Assembly: GCA_041177965.1 (NCBI GenBank)
Contig: JBEGWF010000032.1
Coordinates: forward strand, 1 to 64,000
Direction: 5' to 3'
Length of the DNA stretch: 64,000 bases
Source of the DNA: SXXZ01 sp041177965
GTDB lineage: Bacteria > Verrucomicrobiota > Verrucomicrobiia > Limisphaerales > UBA9464
In this document: positions 17,943-26,475 of the stretch, piece after piece
How the letters are laid out: every line of letters begins with the position of its first letter
Numbering within the stretch: position 1 is the stretch's first letter
Made by a program: the position numbers and the translations under genes
Notes under the pieces: generated by a model
What the model saw: only the letters and a program-made list of their open reading frames with translations
Told to the model about the DNA's origin: nothing
Database searches by the model: none

Positions 17943-18356
17943 TCAGTAGGTGCCACCACCCGCGGCGGCGGACGGCGAACGCTGGATCAGCTCGATCTCG
18001 TAGCCCTCCGGAGCATCGACGAAGGCGAACCCGCCGGAACCATCCGGCTTGTAGGTGGGTCCGTCGCTGTACCGGAGCCCCAGCGCCGCCAGGTGACGAC
18101 CGAACTCCTCGAGGCTCGCCACCTCGAAGGCCAGATGGGTCAGGTCGGCCTGGACCTCCACGGGACCGCTGGAGGGATAGTGGCACAGCTCGATGGTCTC
18201 CTCGCTTTCCGGTGCCTTCAGGAAGACCAACTCGGAGCCACGTGGGGACTTGTGGCGACGCACCTCATCCAGGCCCAGGACCTCCTTGTAGAATCGGACG
18301 GAACGCTCCAGATCGTTCAGACGATAGCGGGTGTGCAGGAGTTTCGAGACGCGCAT
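17943..18356 (-). CDS. gloA: Glyoxalase I-like VOC protein (lactoylglutathione lyase)
   Basis: A 137-residue protein of the vicinal-oxygen-chelate fold with two beta-alpha-beta halves. The four metal ligands fall at His8, Glu56, His74 and Glu122, a spacing closely matching bacterial nickel-type glyoxalase I, which converts the methylglyoxal-glutathione adduct to lactoylglutathione. This supports gloA over a generic VOC enzyme, although the thiol cofactor used in this organism is not known. Start ATG 18354-18356. It heads the minus-strand group gloA-folP-cdaA-ybbR; 188 bases separate it from the divergent topoisomerase gene. Confidence 0.82.
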   Translation of the reverse strand: MRVSKLLHTRYRLNDLERSVRFYKEVLGLDEVRRHKSPRGSELVFLKAPESEETIELCHYPSSGPVEVQADLTHLAFEVASLEEFGRHLAALGLRYSDGPTYKPDGSGGFAFVDAPEGYEIELIQRSPSAAAGGGTY

Positions 18357-18544
18357 CGCGCGACTCTAGGCCTCCCCCGGATCGCTGGCCAGCGCCTCGA
18401 TGCGTTTTGTCTCACGAACCCCTGAAAGAAACCGTGGGCCGGCTCCGAATATCTGGATGCGGGGCACGTCGATCCCGGGTTCTCTCAAAAGAACTCCTTG
18501 CCCCGGACCGGATCCGGCGGTTACAGGTCGCGACCACTCCTTCC

Positions 18545-21355
18545 ATGGGAAAAACGCTCGTCATCACCGAAAAACCGTCCGTCGCAGCGGACATCGCCAA
18601 GGCCCTGGGGGGCTTCAAACGGGTCGATGACTACTTCGAGCGCGAAGACACGATCATCGGATCGGCCGTCGGCCACCTGCTCGAAATCCGGGCCCCGGAG
18701 GCCTTCGAAGCCAAGAAGGGCAAGTGGAGTTTCAACGCCCTGCCCGTCATCCCACCGCACTTCGACCTCCAACCCCGCGAAAAATCCGAGGCCAAGCTCA
18801 AGACCCTCCAGAAGCTCATCAAGCGCAAGGATGTCGACGCCCTGGTCAACGCCTGCGACGCCGGACGCGAGGGAGAATTGATCTTCCGCTACATCACACA
18901 ATACGCCCAGGCCCGACAGCCGATCCGCCGCCTGTGGCTGCAGTCCATGACCCCCGCCGCCATCCGCGAGGGGTTCAATCGGCTGCGATCCGATCAGGAG
19001 ATGCAACCGCTGGCCGCCGCGGCCACCTGCCGATCCGAGTCCGATTGGTTGGTCGGCATCAATGGAACCCGCGTGATGACCGCCTTCAATTCCAAGGGCG
19101 GCGGATTCAACAAGACCACCGTCGGCCGGGTGCAGACCCCCACGCTGGCCATCCTGGTGGAGCGCGAAGAGAAGATCCGCAAGTTCGTCCCGCGCAATTA
19201 CTGGGAATTGCACGCGACCTTCGGTTGCGAAGCCGGTCAATACGTCGGCCGCTGGTTCGATGAGCGCTTCGCCAAACCGTCCGGCAAGGACGCCGACGAA
19301 GCCCTGCGGGCCGACCGCATCTGGGACGCCGCCAAGGCATCGGCCATCCGGGAGCGTTGCCTGGGCAAGCCGGGCGTGGTGAACGAGGAGAGCAAGCCCA
19401 GCAACCAGCTTTCCCCCACCCTGTTCGACCTGACGACCCTGCAACGCGAGGCCAACCGCCGCTTCGGTTTCTCGGCGTCGCGCACCCTGCAGATCGCCCA
19501 GGCCCTTTATGAGCGTCACAAGGTGCTCACCTATCCGCGTACCGATTCCCGAGCCCTGCCCGAAGACTACCTCGGCACCGCCCGGAGCGTGCTCGAGACG
19601 ATGAACGGCGGCGGGTACGGCAAGTTCGCCGCCACCATCCTCGACCAGGGCTGGGTGCGCCCCAACAAGCGCATCTTCAACAACGCCAAGGTCAGCGATC
19701 ACTTCGCCATCATCCCCACCACGGTGGAGCCCAAGGGGCTGAGCGATGTCGAATCGCGCATCTACGACATGGTGGCCAAGCGGTTCCTGGCGGTGTTCTA
19801 CCCTGCGGCCGAGTACCTCATCACCACCCGCATCACGCGGGTCGAGGGCGAGCCCTTCAAGACCGAGGGCAAGGTGCTGGTGAAGGCGGGCTGGCTCGAG
19901 ATCTACGGCCGCGAGGCGCAGGCCCAGAACGAGGGCGAAGAGGCCACGGCCAACCTGGTGCCGGTGAAACCCGGCGAGCGGGTCCAAACCGAGCAGATCG
20001 AGCTCAAGGTCAACCAGACCAAACCGGCCCCGCGCTACAACGAAGCCACCCTGCTCGGCGCGATGGAAGGTGCCGGCAAACTGGTGGAAGACGACGAACT
20101 CCGCTCGGCCATGGCCGACCGCGGACTGGGCACCCCGGCCACCCGCGCCTCCATCATCGAGGGCCTCGTCGACGAAGAATACCTGCACCGCAATGGCAAT
20201 GAGCTCCAGCCCACCGGCAAGGCCTTCATGCTCATCGCCCTGCTGCGCGGGCTGGGCATCGAAGAACTGAGCAAGCCCGAGCTGACCGGCGAGTGGGAGC
20301 ACAAGCTCAAGGAGATGGAGGCCGGACGCTACACCCGGCCGCAGTTCATGCAGGACATCGCCGAGATGACCCGGCGCATCGTCGAGCGCACCAAGGCCTT
20401 CCAGGGCGACGAGGTGCCCGGCGACTTCGGCGACCTGCGCACCCCCTGCCCCAAGTGCGGCGGCAAGGTGAAGGAGAACTACCGTCGCTTCCAATGCTCC
20501 GGCTGCGACTTCAGCCTGCCCAAGTTCCTCGCCAGCCGCCTCATGGAGGGCAGCGAGATGGAGCAACTCATCACCGCAGGCACCTTCGGACCGCTCCAGG
20601 GCTTCCGTTCCCGGCAGGGTTTCCCGTTCGCGGCCGTCATCAAGCTCGATGCCGAGAAGAAGCTCGTCTTCGACTTCGGCGACGACAAGAAGGACGACGG
20701 CACCTCGGCCGAGGTCGATTTCACCGGCAAGGAACCCGTGGGCGCCTGCCCGAAATGCCAGGGCAAGGTCTTCGAGAACGGGATGAACTACGTCTGCGAG
20801 CGGTCCGTAGGGGCCGCCAAGTCGTGCGATTTCCGCACGGGCAGCGTGATTCTCCAGCAATCCATCGACCGAACCCAGGCCACCAAGCTGCTCACCCAGG
20901 GCAAGACCGACCTGCTCAAGGACTTCGTCTCCAAGAAGACCGGCCGGAAGTTCGAAGCCTTCCTGACCCTGAAGGAGGGCAAGGTGAGCTTCGAATTCGC
21001 ACCCCGGGAAAAGAAATTCCCGTCCAAGGCCAAGAAGGCCGCCGAACCCGAACCGAAGATCGACTTCACCGGGCAGACGCCGGTGGGCGCCTGTCCCAAG
21101 TGCAAGGGCAAGGTCTACGAAGGGCCGACGTCGTGGGTCTGCGAGCGCACCCAGGCCGACACGCGCAAGTGCACCTTCAAGGTGGGCCGCAAGATCCTCG
21201 AGCAGCCCGTCGAGCGACCGCAGGTCGAAAAACTCCTGCAGGACGGCCGCACCGAGGCGTTGGCAGGTTTCGTTTCCAAGGCGGGCAAGAACTTCACGGC
21301 GCACCTGGTGCTCGGCCAGCGGGGCAAGGTGGAGTTCGAATTCCCGGACCGGTGA
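18545..21355 (+). CDS. topB: DNA topoisomerase III-like type IA topoisomerase with C-terminal zinc/repeat modules
   Basis: Cuts and rejoins one DNA strand to relax or decatenate DNA. The 936-residue protein starts with a TOPRIM domain (TEKPS near the start, then DAGREGE for metal binding). The active-site tyrosine is Tyr330 in LTYPRTDSRALP, close to the position in E. coli TopB. After the core (to about residue 630), CPKCGGKVKENYRRFQCSGC forms a zinc ribbon, followed by two topoisomerase C-terminal repeats each beginning VGACPKC (around 20.75 and 21.08 kb). E. coli TopB is only about 650 residues, so the repeat tail is the long form. Start is the ATG at 18545; it is transcribed alone. Confidence 0.87.
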   Translation: MGKTLVITEKPSVAADIAKALGGFKRVDDYFEREDTIIGSAVGHLLEIRAPEAFEAKKGKWSFNALPVIPPHFDLQPREKSEAKLKTLQKLIKRKDVDALVNACDAGREGELIFRYITQYAQARQPIRRLWLQSMTPAAIREGFNRLRSDQEMQPLAAAATCRSESDWLVGINGTRVMTAFNSKGGGFNKTTVGRVQTPTLAILVEREEKIRKFVPRNYWELHATFGCEAGQYVGRWFDERFAKPSGKDADEALRADRIWDAAKASAIRERCLGKPGVVNEESKPSNQLSPTLFDLTTLQREANRRFGFSASRTLQIAQALYERHKVLTYPRTDSRALPEDYLGTARSVLETMNGGGYGKFAATILDQGWVRPNKRIFNNAKVSDHFAIIPTTVEPKGLSDVESRIYDMVAKRFLAVFYPAAEYLITTRITRVEGEPFKTEGKVLVKAGWLEIYGREAQAQNEGEEATANLVPVKPGERVQTEQIELKVNQTKPAPRYNEATLLGAMEGAGKLVEDDELRSAMADRGLGTPATRASIIEGLVDEEYLHRNGNELQPTGKAFMLIALLRGLGIEELSKPELTGEWEHKLKEMEAGRYTRPQFMQDIAEMTRRIVERTKAFQGDEVPGDFGDLRTPCPKCGGKVKENYRRFQCSGCDFSLPKFLASRLMEGSEMEQLITAGTFGPLQGFRSRQGFPFAAVIKLDAEKKLVFDFGDDKKDDGTSAEVDFTGKEPVGACPKCQGKVFENGMNYVCERSVGAAKSCDFRTGSVILQQSIDRTQATKLLTQGKTDLLKDFVSKKTGRKFEAFLTLKEGKVSFEFAPREKKFPSKAKKAAEPEPKIDFTGQTPVGACPKCKGKVYEGPTSWVCERTQADTRKCTFKVGRKILEQPVERPQVEKLLQDGRTEALAGFVSKAGKNFTAHLVLGQRGKVEFEFPDR

Positions 21356-21378
21356 TCGCGTGGGCTGGCTCTCCGGGT

Positions 21379-21987
21379 TCAGCCGGGGCGATCGAGCGAA
21401 AAGCGGTCCCGGGTGCGCAGGTAGTCGGTGCCGCCCATGCGACCGACGAGGTCCAACCGATCGGGGTCGGGGTAACCGCTGGCGCCGATCACGGTGTCTG
21501 CGACATGCATCCACACGATACGGCCCAGCACGAGGTTTCCACCCGCGGGGCCCTCGCTGATCCGGATGACCCGGTCGAGGCGGCATTCGAAGGCCACCGA
21601 TGCGCTGGCCACCCGGGGTGGGCGGACCTTCACCGAGGGCGCGGGGAGGATCCCGAACCGGTCGAACTCGCTCTCCTCGAATCCCAGCATCGCCGACGTG
21701 GCGTTCATGGCCTCGGCGTCCGCGACGGAGACCGTGTTCACCACGAACTCGCCGGTGGCCTCGATGTTCCGCAGCGTGTCCTTGGGTGAGCCGTCCCGGT
21801 GATTCACCGGACAGAACAGCAGGGTCGGCGGACGCGCACACACCCCTTGAAAGAAACTGAACGGCGCCAGATTGGTCACGCCCGACTCCGACACGGTGCT
21901 CACCCAGGCGATGGGTCGTGGCAGAATCGAGTGGATCATCCACTCGTACATCGTCCGGGTATTCCATTGGTCCGGATCGAGTTCCAT
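21379..21987 (-). CDS. Flavin reductase-like FMN-binding protein
   Basis: A 202-residue protein of the flavin reductase-like/DIM6-NTAB family, with the conserved N-terminal blocks LPRPIAWVSTVSESGVTNLAPFSFF and a central SVKVRPPRV segment; it would bind FMN and use it for reduction of flavin or another substrate. The start at 21987 is an ATG, 3 bases after the stop of the upstream HDAC-like gene. It ends in the 23-base convergent gap with topB. Substrate is not deducible. Confidence 0.82.
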   Translation of the reverse strand: MELDPDQWNTRTMYEWMIHSILPRPIAWVSTVSESGVTNLAPFSFFQGVCARPPTLLFCPVNHRDGSPKDTLRNIEATGEFVVNTVSVADAEAMNATSAMLGFEESEFDRFGILPAPSVKVRPPRVASASVAFECRLDRVIRISEGPAGGNLVLGRIVWMHVADTVIGASGYPDPDRLDLVGRMGGTDYLRTRDRFSLDRPG

Positions 21988-21990
21988 GGG

Positions 21991-22854
21991 TCACTTCCCT
22001 TCCCAGCCGAGCAGGAAATGCAGGATCAGGTCGGGCAGGTCGAGGCTGTAGCCGCCCTCGAGGACGGCGAAGGTCGGGATGCCCGAGGCGCGCGCCCACT
22101 GGCCCAGCATCTGGAAGTCTTCGCGCTCCAGGGAGCCATTGGCCAGGGGATCCTTGCTGTAGGCGTCGAAGCCCGCGGAGATCCCGATCACTCGCGGCCG
22201 GGTGGCCAGGAGCCGATGCCACGCCTTCTCGAGCGTCCAGCGCCAGGCGGACCGGGAGGTGCCGCCCGCCAGCGGGAGGTTGAAGACATTCGACCCGACA
22301 TCGCCCTGCCCCGTGCCGGGATAGGTGTCTCCCTGGTGCACCGAGGCGAAAGCGACGCCATCCACCCCCTTCAGCACATCCTCGGTGCCGTTGCCGTGAT
22401 GGACGTCGAAATCGAAGACCGCGACCGGGCCCCACCCCCGGGCCTTGGCGTCCAGCGCTGCGAGGGCCATCGACGAGTAGTAGCAGAACCCCATGGCCCG
22501 ATCGCGCTCGGCGTGATGCCCGGGCGGCCGCATCAGCGCGAAGGCCGGCTCTCCGGCGACCGCCAGTTCCATGGCCCGGATCGCCGCACCGACCGAGCGG
22601 CGGGCGTGTTCCTCGATGCCCGGATGCCACGGCGTATCGGCGTCGAAGGCGGTCGGCACCTTCAGGCGGGCCAAGTGGCCGGGGGTGTGGCCCCGTAGCA
22701 GCACCTCGTCGGACACCTCGGCCGGTCCGGTCCACTTCAGCGGGATCGATTTCTGCAACCGCAGGAGGTCGGCCGTCCGGGCCACGCGGTTGGGTTTCTC
22801 AGGATGCCCCGTCTGGTGGTATCCGGTGCAGCGGGAATCGAAGACGATGGTCAT
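21991..22854 (-). CDS. Histone deacetylase-family amidohydrolase (AcuC-like)
   Basis: A 287-residue arginase/deacetylase-fold enzyme. The zinc-dependent deacetylase signatures are clear: MRPPGHHAERDRAMGFCYY near the centre, VFDFDVHHGNGTEDVL carrying the Asp-His metal site, and LEGGYSLDLPDL near the C-terminus. Members act on acetylated lysines, polyamines or small acetylated molecules in the cytoplasm. It sits between the Tm-1-like gene (52 bases upstream) and the flavin reductase (3 bases downstream), all minus strand. A polyamine substrate is conceivable because speA lies 9 kb away, but nothing here tests that. Confidence 0.87.
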   Translation of the reverse strand: MTIVFDSRCTGYHQTGHPEKPNRVARTADLLRLQKSIPLKWTGPAEVSDEVLLRGHTPGHLARLKVPTAFDADTPWHPGIEEHARRSVGAAIRAMELAVAGEPAFALMRPPGHHAERDRAMGFCYYSSMALAALDAKARGWGPVAVFDFDVHHGNGTEDVLKGVDGVAFASVHQGDTYPGTGQGDVGSNVFNLPLAGGTSRSAWRWTLEKAWHRLLATRPRVIGISAGFDAYSKDPLANGSLEREDFQMLGQWARASGIPTFAVLEGGYSLDLPDLILHFLLGWEGK

Positions 22855-22906
22855 GGCAGCGGCCTCGGGTTCGGTTCGGTTGGGTGGAAAGCGACGGGAC
22901 CGGCGA

Positions 22907-24112
22907 TCACCGGCGCACCAGTTCCAGGAGCGCTTCGGCGCACAGGCGGGCGAACTCCGGATCGTTGATGTTGCCGTCGTACTCGGTCACCGGGATGTCC
23001 TGGCGCAGGTTCGACTTCCACGCCTCGAAGAGCGCCGCATCGGCCTCGGGCCAATGGAAGGGCTGCCCGGGCGCGCTGATGACACTGATGCCCCGCAGCG
23101 GGATGAGGACCCGGATGGGCCCCTTCGACAGGTTGCACTTCTCGGCCAGGATCCGGCCCAACTCGGCGCACTCTTCCGGGTTGGTGCGCATGAGGGTCAC
23201 CTGGGCGTTGTGGTGGTAGAATCGACGCCCCGCGAACCGGGCCGGCACCGTGGCCGGTTCGCCGAAATTGACCATGTCGAGGCATCCCGGAGTGACGATG
23301 GCCGGAACCCCCGCTCGGGCGGCCGCCTCGCAGCGCGTGGGTCCGGCCGTCAGGACACCGCCCACGAGTTCATCGGCCCATTCGGTGGTGGTGACATCGA
23401 GGACACCCGACACCAGGCCACTTTCCACCAGCGATTCGAGGGTTCGGCCGCCCGTGCCGGTGGCCGCGAAGATCATCACCTCGTAGCCGGCGGCCTCGAG
23501 GATCTCGCGGGCGCGGGTCACGCAGGCCGTGGTGTTGCCGAACTGCGAAGCCACGATCACCGGCTTGAGCACGGCCTCGGGCGGACGCGCCGACACCATG
23601 CCGCAGATGGCCCCGGCCGCCTGGGCCAGGATCACGCGCGACAACCGGTTGATGCCCGCCACATCCACCACGCTGGGCATCATCACGATGTCCTTCACAC
23701 CGACGTAGGGGGCCGTGTTGCCGCTGGCCAGCGTCGACACCATGAGCTTCGGAAAACCGACGGGCAGCGCGCGCATGGCCGACGTGCAAATGGCCGTGCC
23801 ACCGCCGCCTCCGAGCGAGATCACCCCGTCGATCCGACCTTCGCGCTGCAGGCGGGCCAGCACCAGCGGAGCGGCCCGGGTCATCAGGGCCACCGCCTCC
23901 CCGCGATCGCGCCGGGCGACCACCGCGGCCATGTCGACACCGGCTTCACGGGCCACTTCTTCGCGGGAAACCTGGGCCTCCAGCGTCGTCGGGCCCAGCG
24001 TGCCCACATCGATGAGCAGCACCGCATGGCCATGCTCCCGGATGCGATCCGCCACATAGCGATGCTCCTCCCCCTTCGTGTCGAATGTCCCCAGAACAGC
24101 GATGGTAGCCAT
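22907..24112 (-). CDS. Tm-1-like ATP-binding domain protein (UPF0261)
   Basis: A 401-residue protein of the UPF0261/Tm-1-like family. It begins MATIAVLGTFDTKGEEH, the typical start, with the glycine-rich ISLGGGGGTAICTSAMRALP and FAATGTGGRTLESL blocks. The plant Tm-1 protein of this family binds a viral replicase; the bacterial role is unknown. The much longer frame upstream covers the divergent antitoxin region and is not coding. The ATG at 24110-24112 fits the conserved N-terminus. It heads a small minus-strand group with the deacetylase and flavin reductase genes. Confidence 0.85.
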   Translation of the reverse strand: MATIAVLGTFDTKGEEHRYVADRIREHGHAVLLIDVGTLGPTTLEAQVSREEVAREAGVDMAAVVARRDRGEAVALMTRAAPLVLARLQREGRIDGVISLGGGGGTAICTSAMRALPVGFPKLMVSTLASGNTAPYVGVKDIVMMPSVVDVAGINRLSRVILAQAAGAICGMVSARPPEAVLKPVIVASQFGNTTACVTRAREILEAAGYEVMIFAATGTGGRTLESLVESGLVSGVLDVTTTEWADELVGGVLTAGPTRCEAAARAGVPAIVTPGCLDMVNFGEPATVPARFAGRRFYHHNAQVTLMRTNPEECAELGRILAEKCNLSKGPIRVLIPLRGISVISAPGQPFHWPEADAALFEAWKSNLRQDIPVTEYDGNINDPEFARLCAEALLELVRR

Positions 24113-24288
24113 GGATGCGAGAACGGTATCGCCGCCCACTCCGCAGACCAGCCGGAAAGGAAACAGTCCGATCCGTCCACCTCCACCCGCCCCAGGAAGC
24201 TCTCCCCGAAAGAGGGTCGGATCATCGACACCCCGACCGATTCTCCTGCGGTCACCACAGGGGTGTCCCCGTTGACGGCAGACCCGTT

Positions 24289-24309
24289 GTGATACGTTTT
24301 TTGTCTCAC
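24289..24309. promoter_or_regulatory. Candidate operator upstream of the Phd-like antitoxin
   Basis: GTGATAC (24289-24295) and GTCTCAC (24303-24309) form an inverted repeat with one mismatch in seven, separated by seven bases, and end one base before the antitoxin ATG. TTGACG at 24272-24277 could be the -35 element. Phd-type antitoxins bind such palindromes to repress their own operon; that is inferred, not shown. Confidence 0.35.
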
Positions 24310-24310
24310 G

Positions 24311-24568
24311 ATGACGACTGCAACGGTCAGAGACCTTGAGATCGGATTCCCCCGAGTGGCCGCGTGGATCGAGAACGGACAGGAGGTCGTCATCACCAAG
24401 GCGGGCCGGTTCTTCGCTCGACTCGTGCCCGCCCAACCTGCCCCACCGCTCAGACGGGTGAAGCCCGACATCATGGCCCGACTCCGCAAGACCTGGGGCG
24501 ATCAGGTCTTCTCCGCCCAGGCGGTCGAGGCGATGCGTGCGGCCGAGTTGGAGGGCGAGGAAGGATGA
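24311..24568 (+). CDS. Phd/YefM-type antitoxin
   Basis: An 85-residue protein with the prevent-host-death pattern: MTTATVRDLEIGFPRVAAWIENG, then VVITKAGRFFARLVP, i.e. a DNA-binding N-terminus followed by a toxin-wrapping tail ending in MRAAELEGEEG. It begins at the ATG at 24311 and ends in an ATGA overlap with the PIN-type toxin remnant. Unlike the two genes after it, its frame is intact. It would repress its operon and neutralise a PIN toxin, if the toxin were still made. Confidence 0.8.
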   Translation: MTTATVRDLEIGFPRVAAWIENGQEVVITKAGRFFARLVPAQPAPPLRRVKPDIMARLRKTWGDQVFSAQAVEAMRAAELEGEEG

Positions 24569-24947
24569 TCGCCTATCCGGACACATCCTTTCTGTCTGCG
24601 CTCTACCGAAGGCAGGACCATTCCCCGGCGGCCGCCGCCCATTTCGCCGACATGAAGGAGCCACTGCACGTCTCGACCCTGCTGCTCTATGAGTTCCGCC
24701 AGAGGATTCGCTTCCAGGCGTGGCTGCACCGGCAGAATCCGGCCAAAGGTTTCCCACAACCTACGCCGACCAGACCATGGCCCACCTTCAATCCGATCTC
24801 GACAGCGGTGCGGTCGTACTGACCGCCGCCGATCCAAAGGCACAGGACCGCCATCCAGATGCCGAAAGACTTTTTCATCGGCGGCTCCAGGGTGGAGCAC
24901 GACAGGAATTTCGAATGCTGCCAACCTCCGATTCGCGCCTCGCATGA
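24565..24947 (+). pseudogene. PIN-domain (VapC-like) toxin, frameshifted
   Basis: Starts with ATG overlapping the antitoxin stop. The first frame reads MIAYPDTSFLSALYRR, with the PIN acidic aspartate at residue 6, through YEFRQRIRFQAWLHRQNPAKGF. It then loses similarity and stops at 24822 after 85 residues. From about 24760 the frame one base earlier continues like the rest of the family (TYADQTMAHLQSDLDSGAVV, then DAERL) to a TGA at 24945-24947. A single missing base near 24750-24775 explains this. Rejoined, the protein has about 126 residues and its C-terminus looks diverged. It is probably an inactive RNase toxin; a sequencing error cannot be excluded. Confidence 0.7.
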
Positions 24948-25431
24948 AATGTCTGCCACACTCGATTCGCGAGGTTGAAGCCGCAGATCAACCGATTCTC
25001 TGGGATCTGCTGTACGAGGCTTTGTGGGATCCGCCCACCAGCCCCAGGAGACCGAAGTCCGTGCTGTCGAACCCGCATATCGCAGCCTACGTTCGGGATT
25101 GGGGCTCGAACGAGTCGGACTTGGGTTTCTTGCCATCACCCGAGAGGGCACTGTTGCTGGAGGTCTTCTGAGCCGGTTGCTGCTTCCTCCGCTGCAAGGA
25201 GGCGCGTTTCATGACACCGCCACGCCCCAGTTGGGTATCGCCGTATTCCCGGATTTTCAAAACCAAGGTCTTGGAACCGCCCTGCTCACCCGATATCTGT
25301 CGGTTGCTTCTACTCGATTTCCTCGGGTGTCGCTCGGCGTTCACCCGGAGAATCACGCTGCCATCCGTCTCTATCGAAGATTCGGGTTCCATGAGTTCGC
25401 CACCGGTCATGGGACTATCTCGACATGGTGA
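24944..25431 (+). pseudogene. GNAT-family N-acetyltransferase, frameshifted
   Basis: The ATG at 24944-24946 overlaps the end of the toxin frame (ATGA). The N-terminal half reads IREVEAADQPILWDLLYEAL, typical of GNAT proteins, up to ESDLGFL near 25130. That frame then runs into a stop at 25171. The frame one base earlier takes over at the same point (LGFLAITREGTVAGG) and gives the acetyl-CoA-binding block FPDFQNQGLGTALL and the C-terminal RLYRRFGFHEF to the stop at 25429-25431. One deleted base around 25122-25135 therefore interrupts the gene. The rejoined protein would be about 162 residues, a normal length. Substrate unknown. Confidence 0.75.
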
Positions 25432-25550
25432 AGCACCTCAATCCGTTTGCCGAACCCGGTCCGTCATCGGATAGCCGTCCCACGACGCCGTTCGGCGGTT
25501 CAAATGCCCCAGAGCGGCGGCGAGAGTCAAAGTAGCACCGACCATTTCAT

Positions 25551-25566
25551 GAGTAATGCATTACTC
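25551..25566. repeat. Perfect 16-base palindrome at the GC transition
   Basis: GAGTAATGCATTACTC is its own reverse complement. It includes the stop codon (TAA at 25561-25563, minus strand) of the AT-rich gene to its right and lies where base composition drops from GC-rich to AT-rich. It could be a terminator stem, a protein-binding site or an integration scar; the sequence does not decide. Confidence 0.5.
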
Positions 25567-26475
25567 CATCATTATGTATTTGTCACCCCAGACGTTCCAC
25601 TCTTTGCCTGTTTCAGTCTTCGACCAAGTTTCAAATTCTGCAGAACTATCCATGAATCCAAGCTTTACTGAATCTCCACGTTGAGCCACCTCATAATAAA
25701 ATCTGGCAGTCACCAAATACGGTGCCCATAGCTTGAGCTGCAGGGGTTCCCACTGCCGCATGGCATTGATCAATTCCATCGCTTCAGGATGCCCTCCGAG
25801 TGCCAGGGCCTTGATCGCTACCGTCGTAATCCTACGATTCTCATGCGGTTCCATGTAATCAGCCGCCGTGTACTGTCGATTCAACTTCCAATACTCCTCA
25901 TGACAAGCTTCTCGAAGGAATTGCCGAGCCAGCGCGGATCTTGTTGAAATGGGGCCGAGGACCTCGACACAGCTGTAGAGTGCGTAGTAATTAACATCAA
26001 CTTCCGGACTCCCAAATTTTCCAGTCTGCGTTTTCAACATTTCCGTCAATACTTGGGCCGAAGCGTCTCCCCCACACTGGGTCATCATGCGCATGTATTG
26101 AACGCGATTGCTGAGCGCACTCTCTTCATGAAAAAGCGCTAGCAATTCCTGCTCATCCTGCGGTCCCAAAGATTGAACGAAACGCCATTCCTGCTCTTGA
26201 TTGTAAAATGCCGGACGCAATCCCGAGCCTCTCCGAAAACCTGCAACGGCAAGCCGTGACTTCAAAGTCGGCTTCGACTGGGGAGTATTCAGTGTTGAAT
26301 CAACGGTGGCTTGGGGTGTTTTTGATATATCAGCGACTTCTCCCACCGAAGGGGTTTCCGACGGATTTTCATGCGAATCCAACACGAGATTGGCATCACC
26401 AAGGTTTCTGGCCTTGATGAGCCAAATTAAAACACCAAAAACTAGTATTACACCGAGAAACAAGATTTTTTTCAT
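25561..26475 (-). CDS. Membrane-anchored protein of unknown function (AT-rich island)
   Basis: A 304-residue protein I do not recognise. Residues 2-20 are a hydrophobic anchor (KKILFLGVILVFGVLIWLI), followed by a Ser/Thr/Pro-rich linker to about residue 75, then a helical region with short repeats (LARQFLREACHEEYW, ITTVAIKALALGGHPEAMEL) that may be HEAT-like. It is clearly richer in A and T than the flanking DNA. Its ATG overlaps the stop of the metzincin frame (ATGA), so the two genes were translated as a pair. The C-terminus ends in the palindrome at 25551. Nothing shows truncation. Confidence 0.6.
   Translation of the reverse strand: MKKILFLGVILVFGVLIWLIKARNLGDANLVLDSHENPSETPSVGEVADISKTPQATVDSTLNTPQSKPTLKSRLAVAGFRRGSGLRPAFYNQEQEWRFVQSLGPQDEQELLALFHEESALSNRVQYMRMMTQCGGDASAQVLTEMLKTQTGKFGSPEVDVNYYALYSCVEVLGPISTRSALARQFLREACHEEYWKLNRQYTAADYMEPHENRRITTVAIKALALGGHPEAMELINAMRQWEPLQLKLWAPYLVTARFYYEVAQRGDSVKLGFMDSSAEFETWSKTETGKEWNVWGDKYIMME

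Noticed and set aside
18521..22735. A 1404-codon open frame antisense to the topoisomerase gene
   Set aside because: It mirrors topB and runs across the flavin reductase and deacetylase genes; its translation is low in complexity and has no family motif. High GC content makes long antisense frames common.
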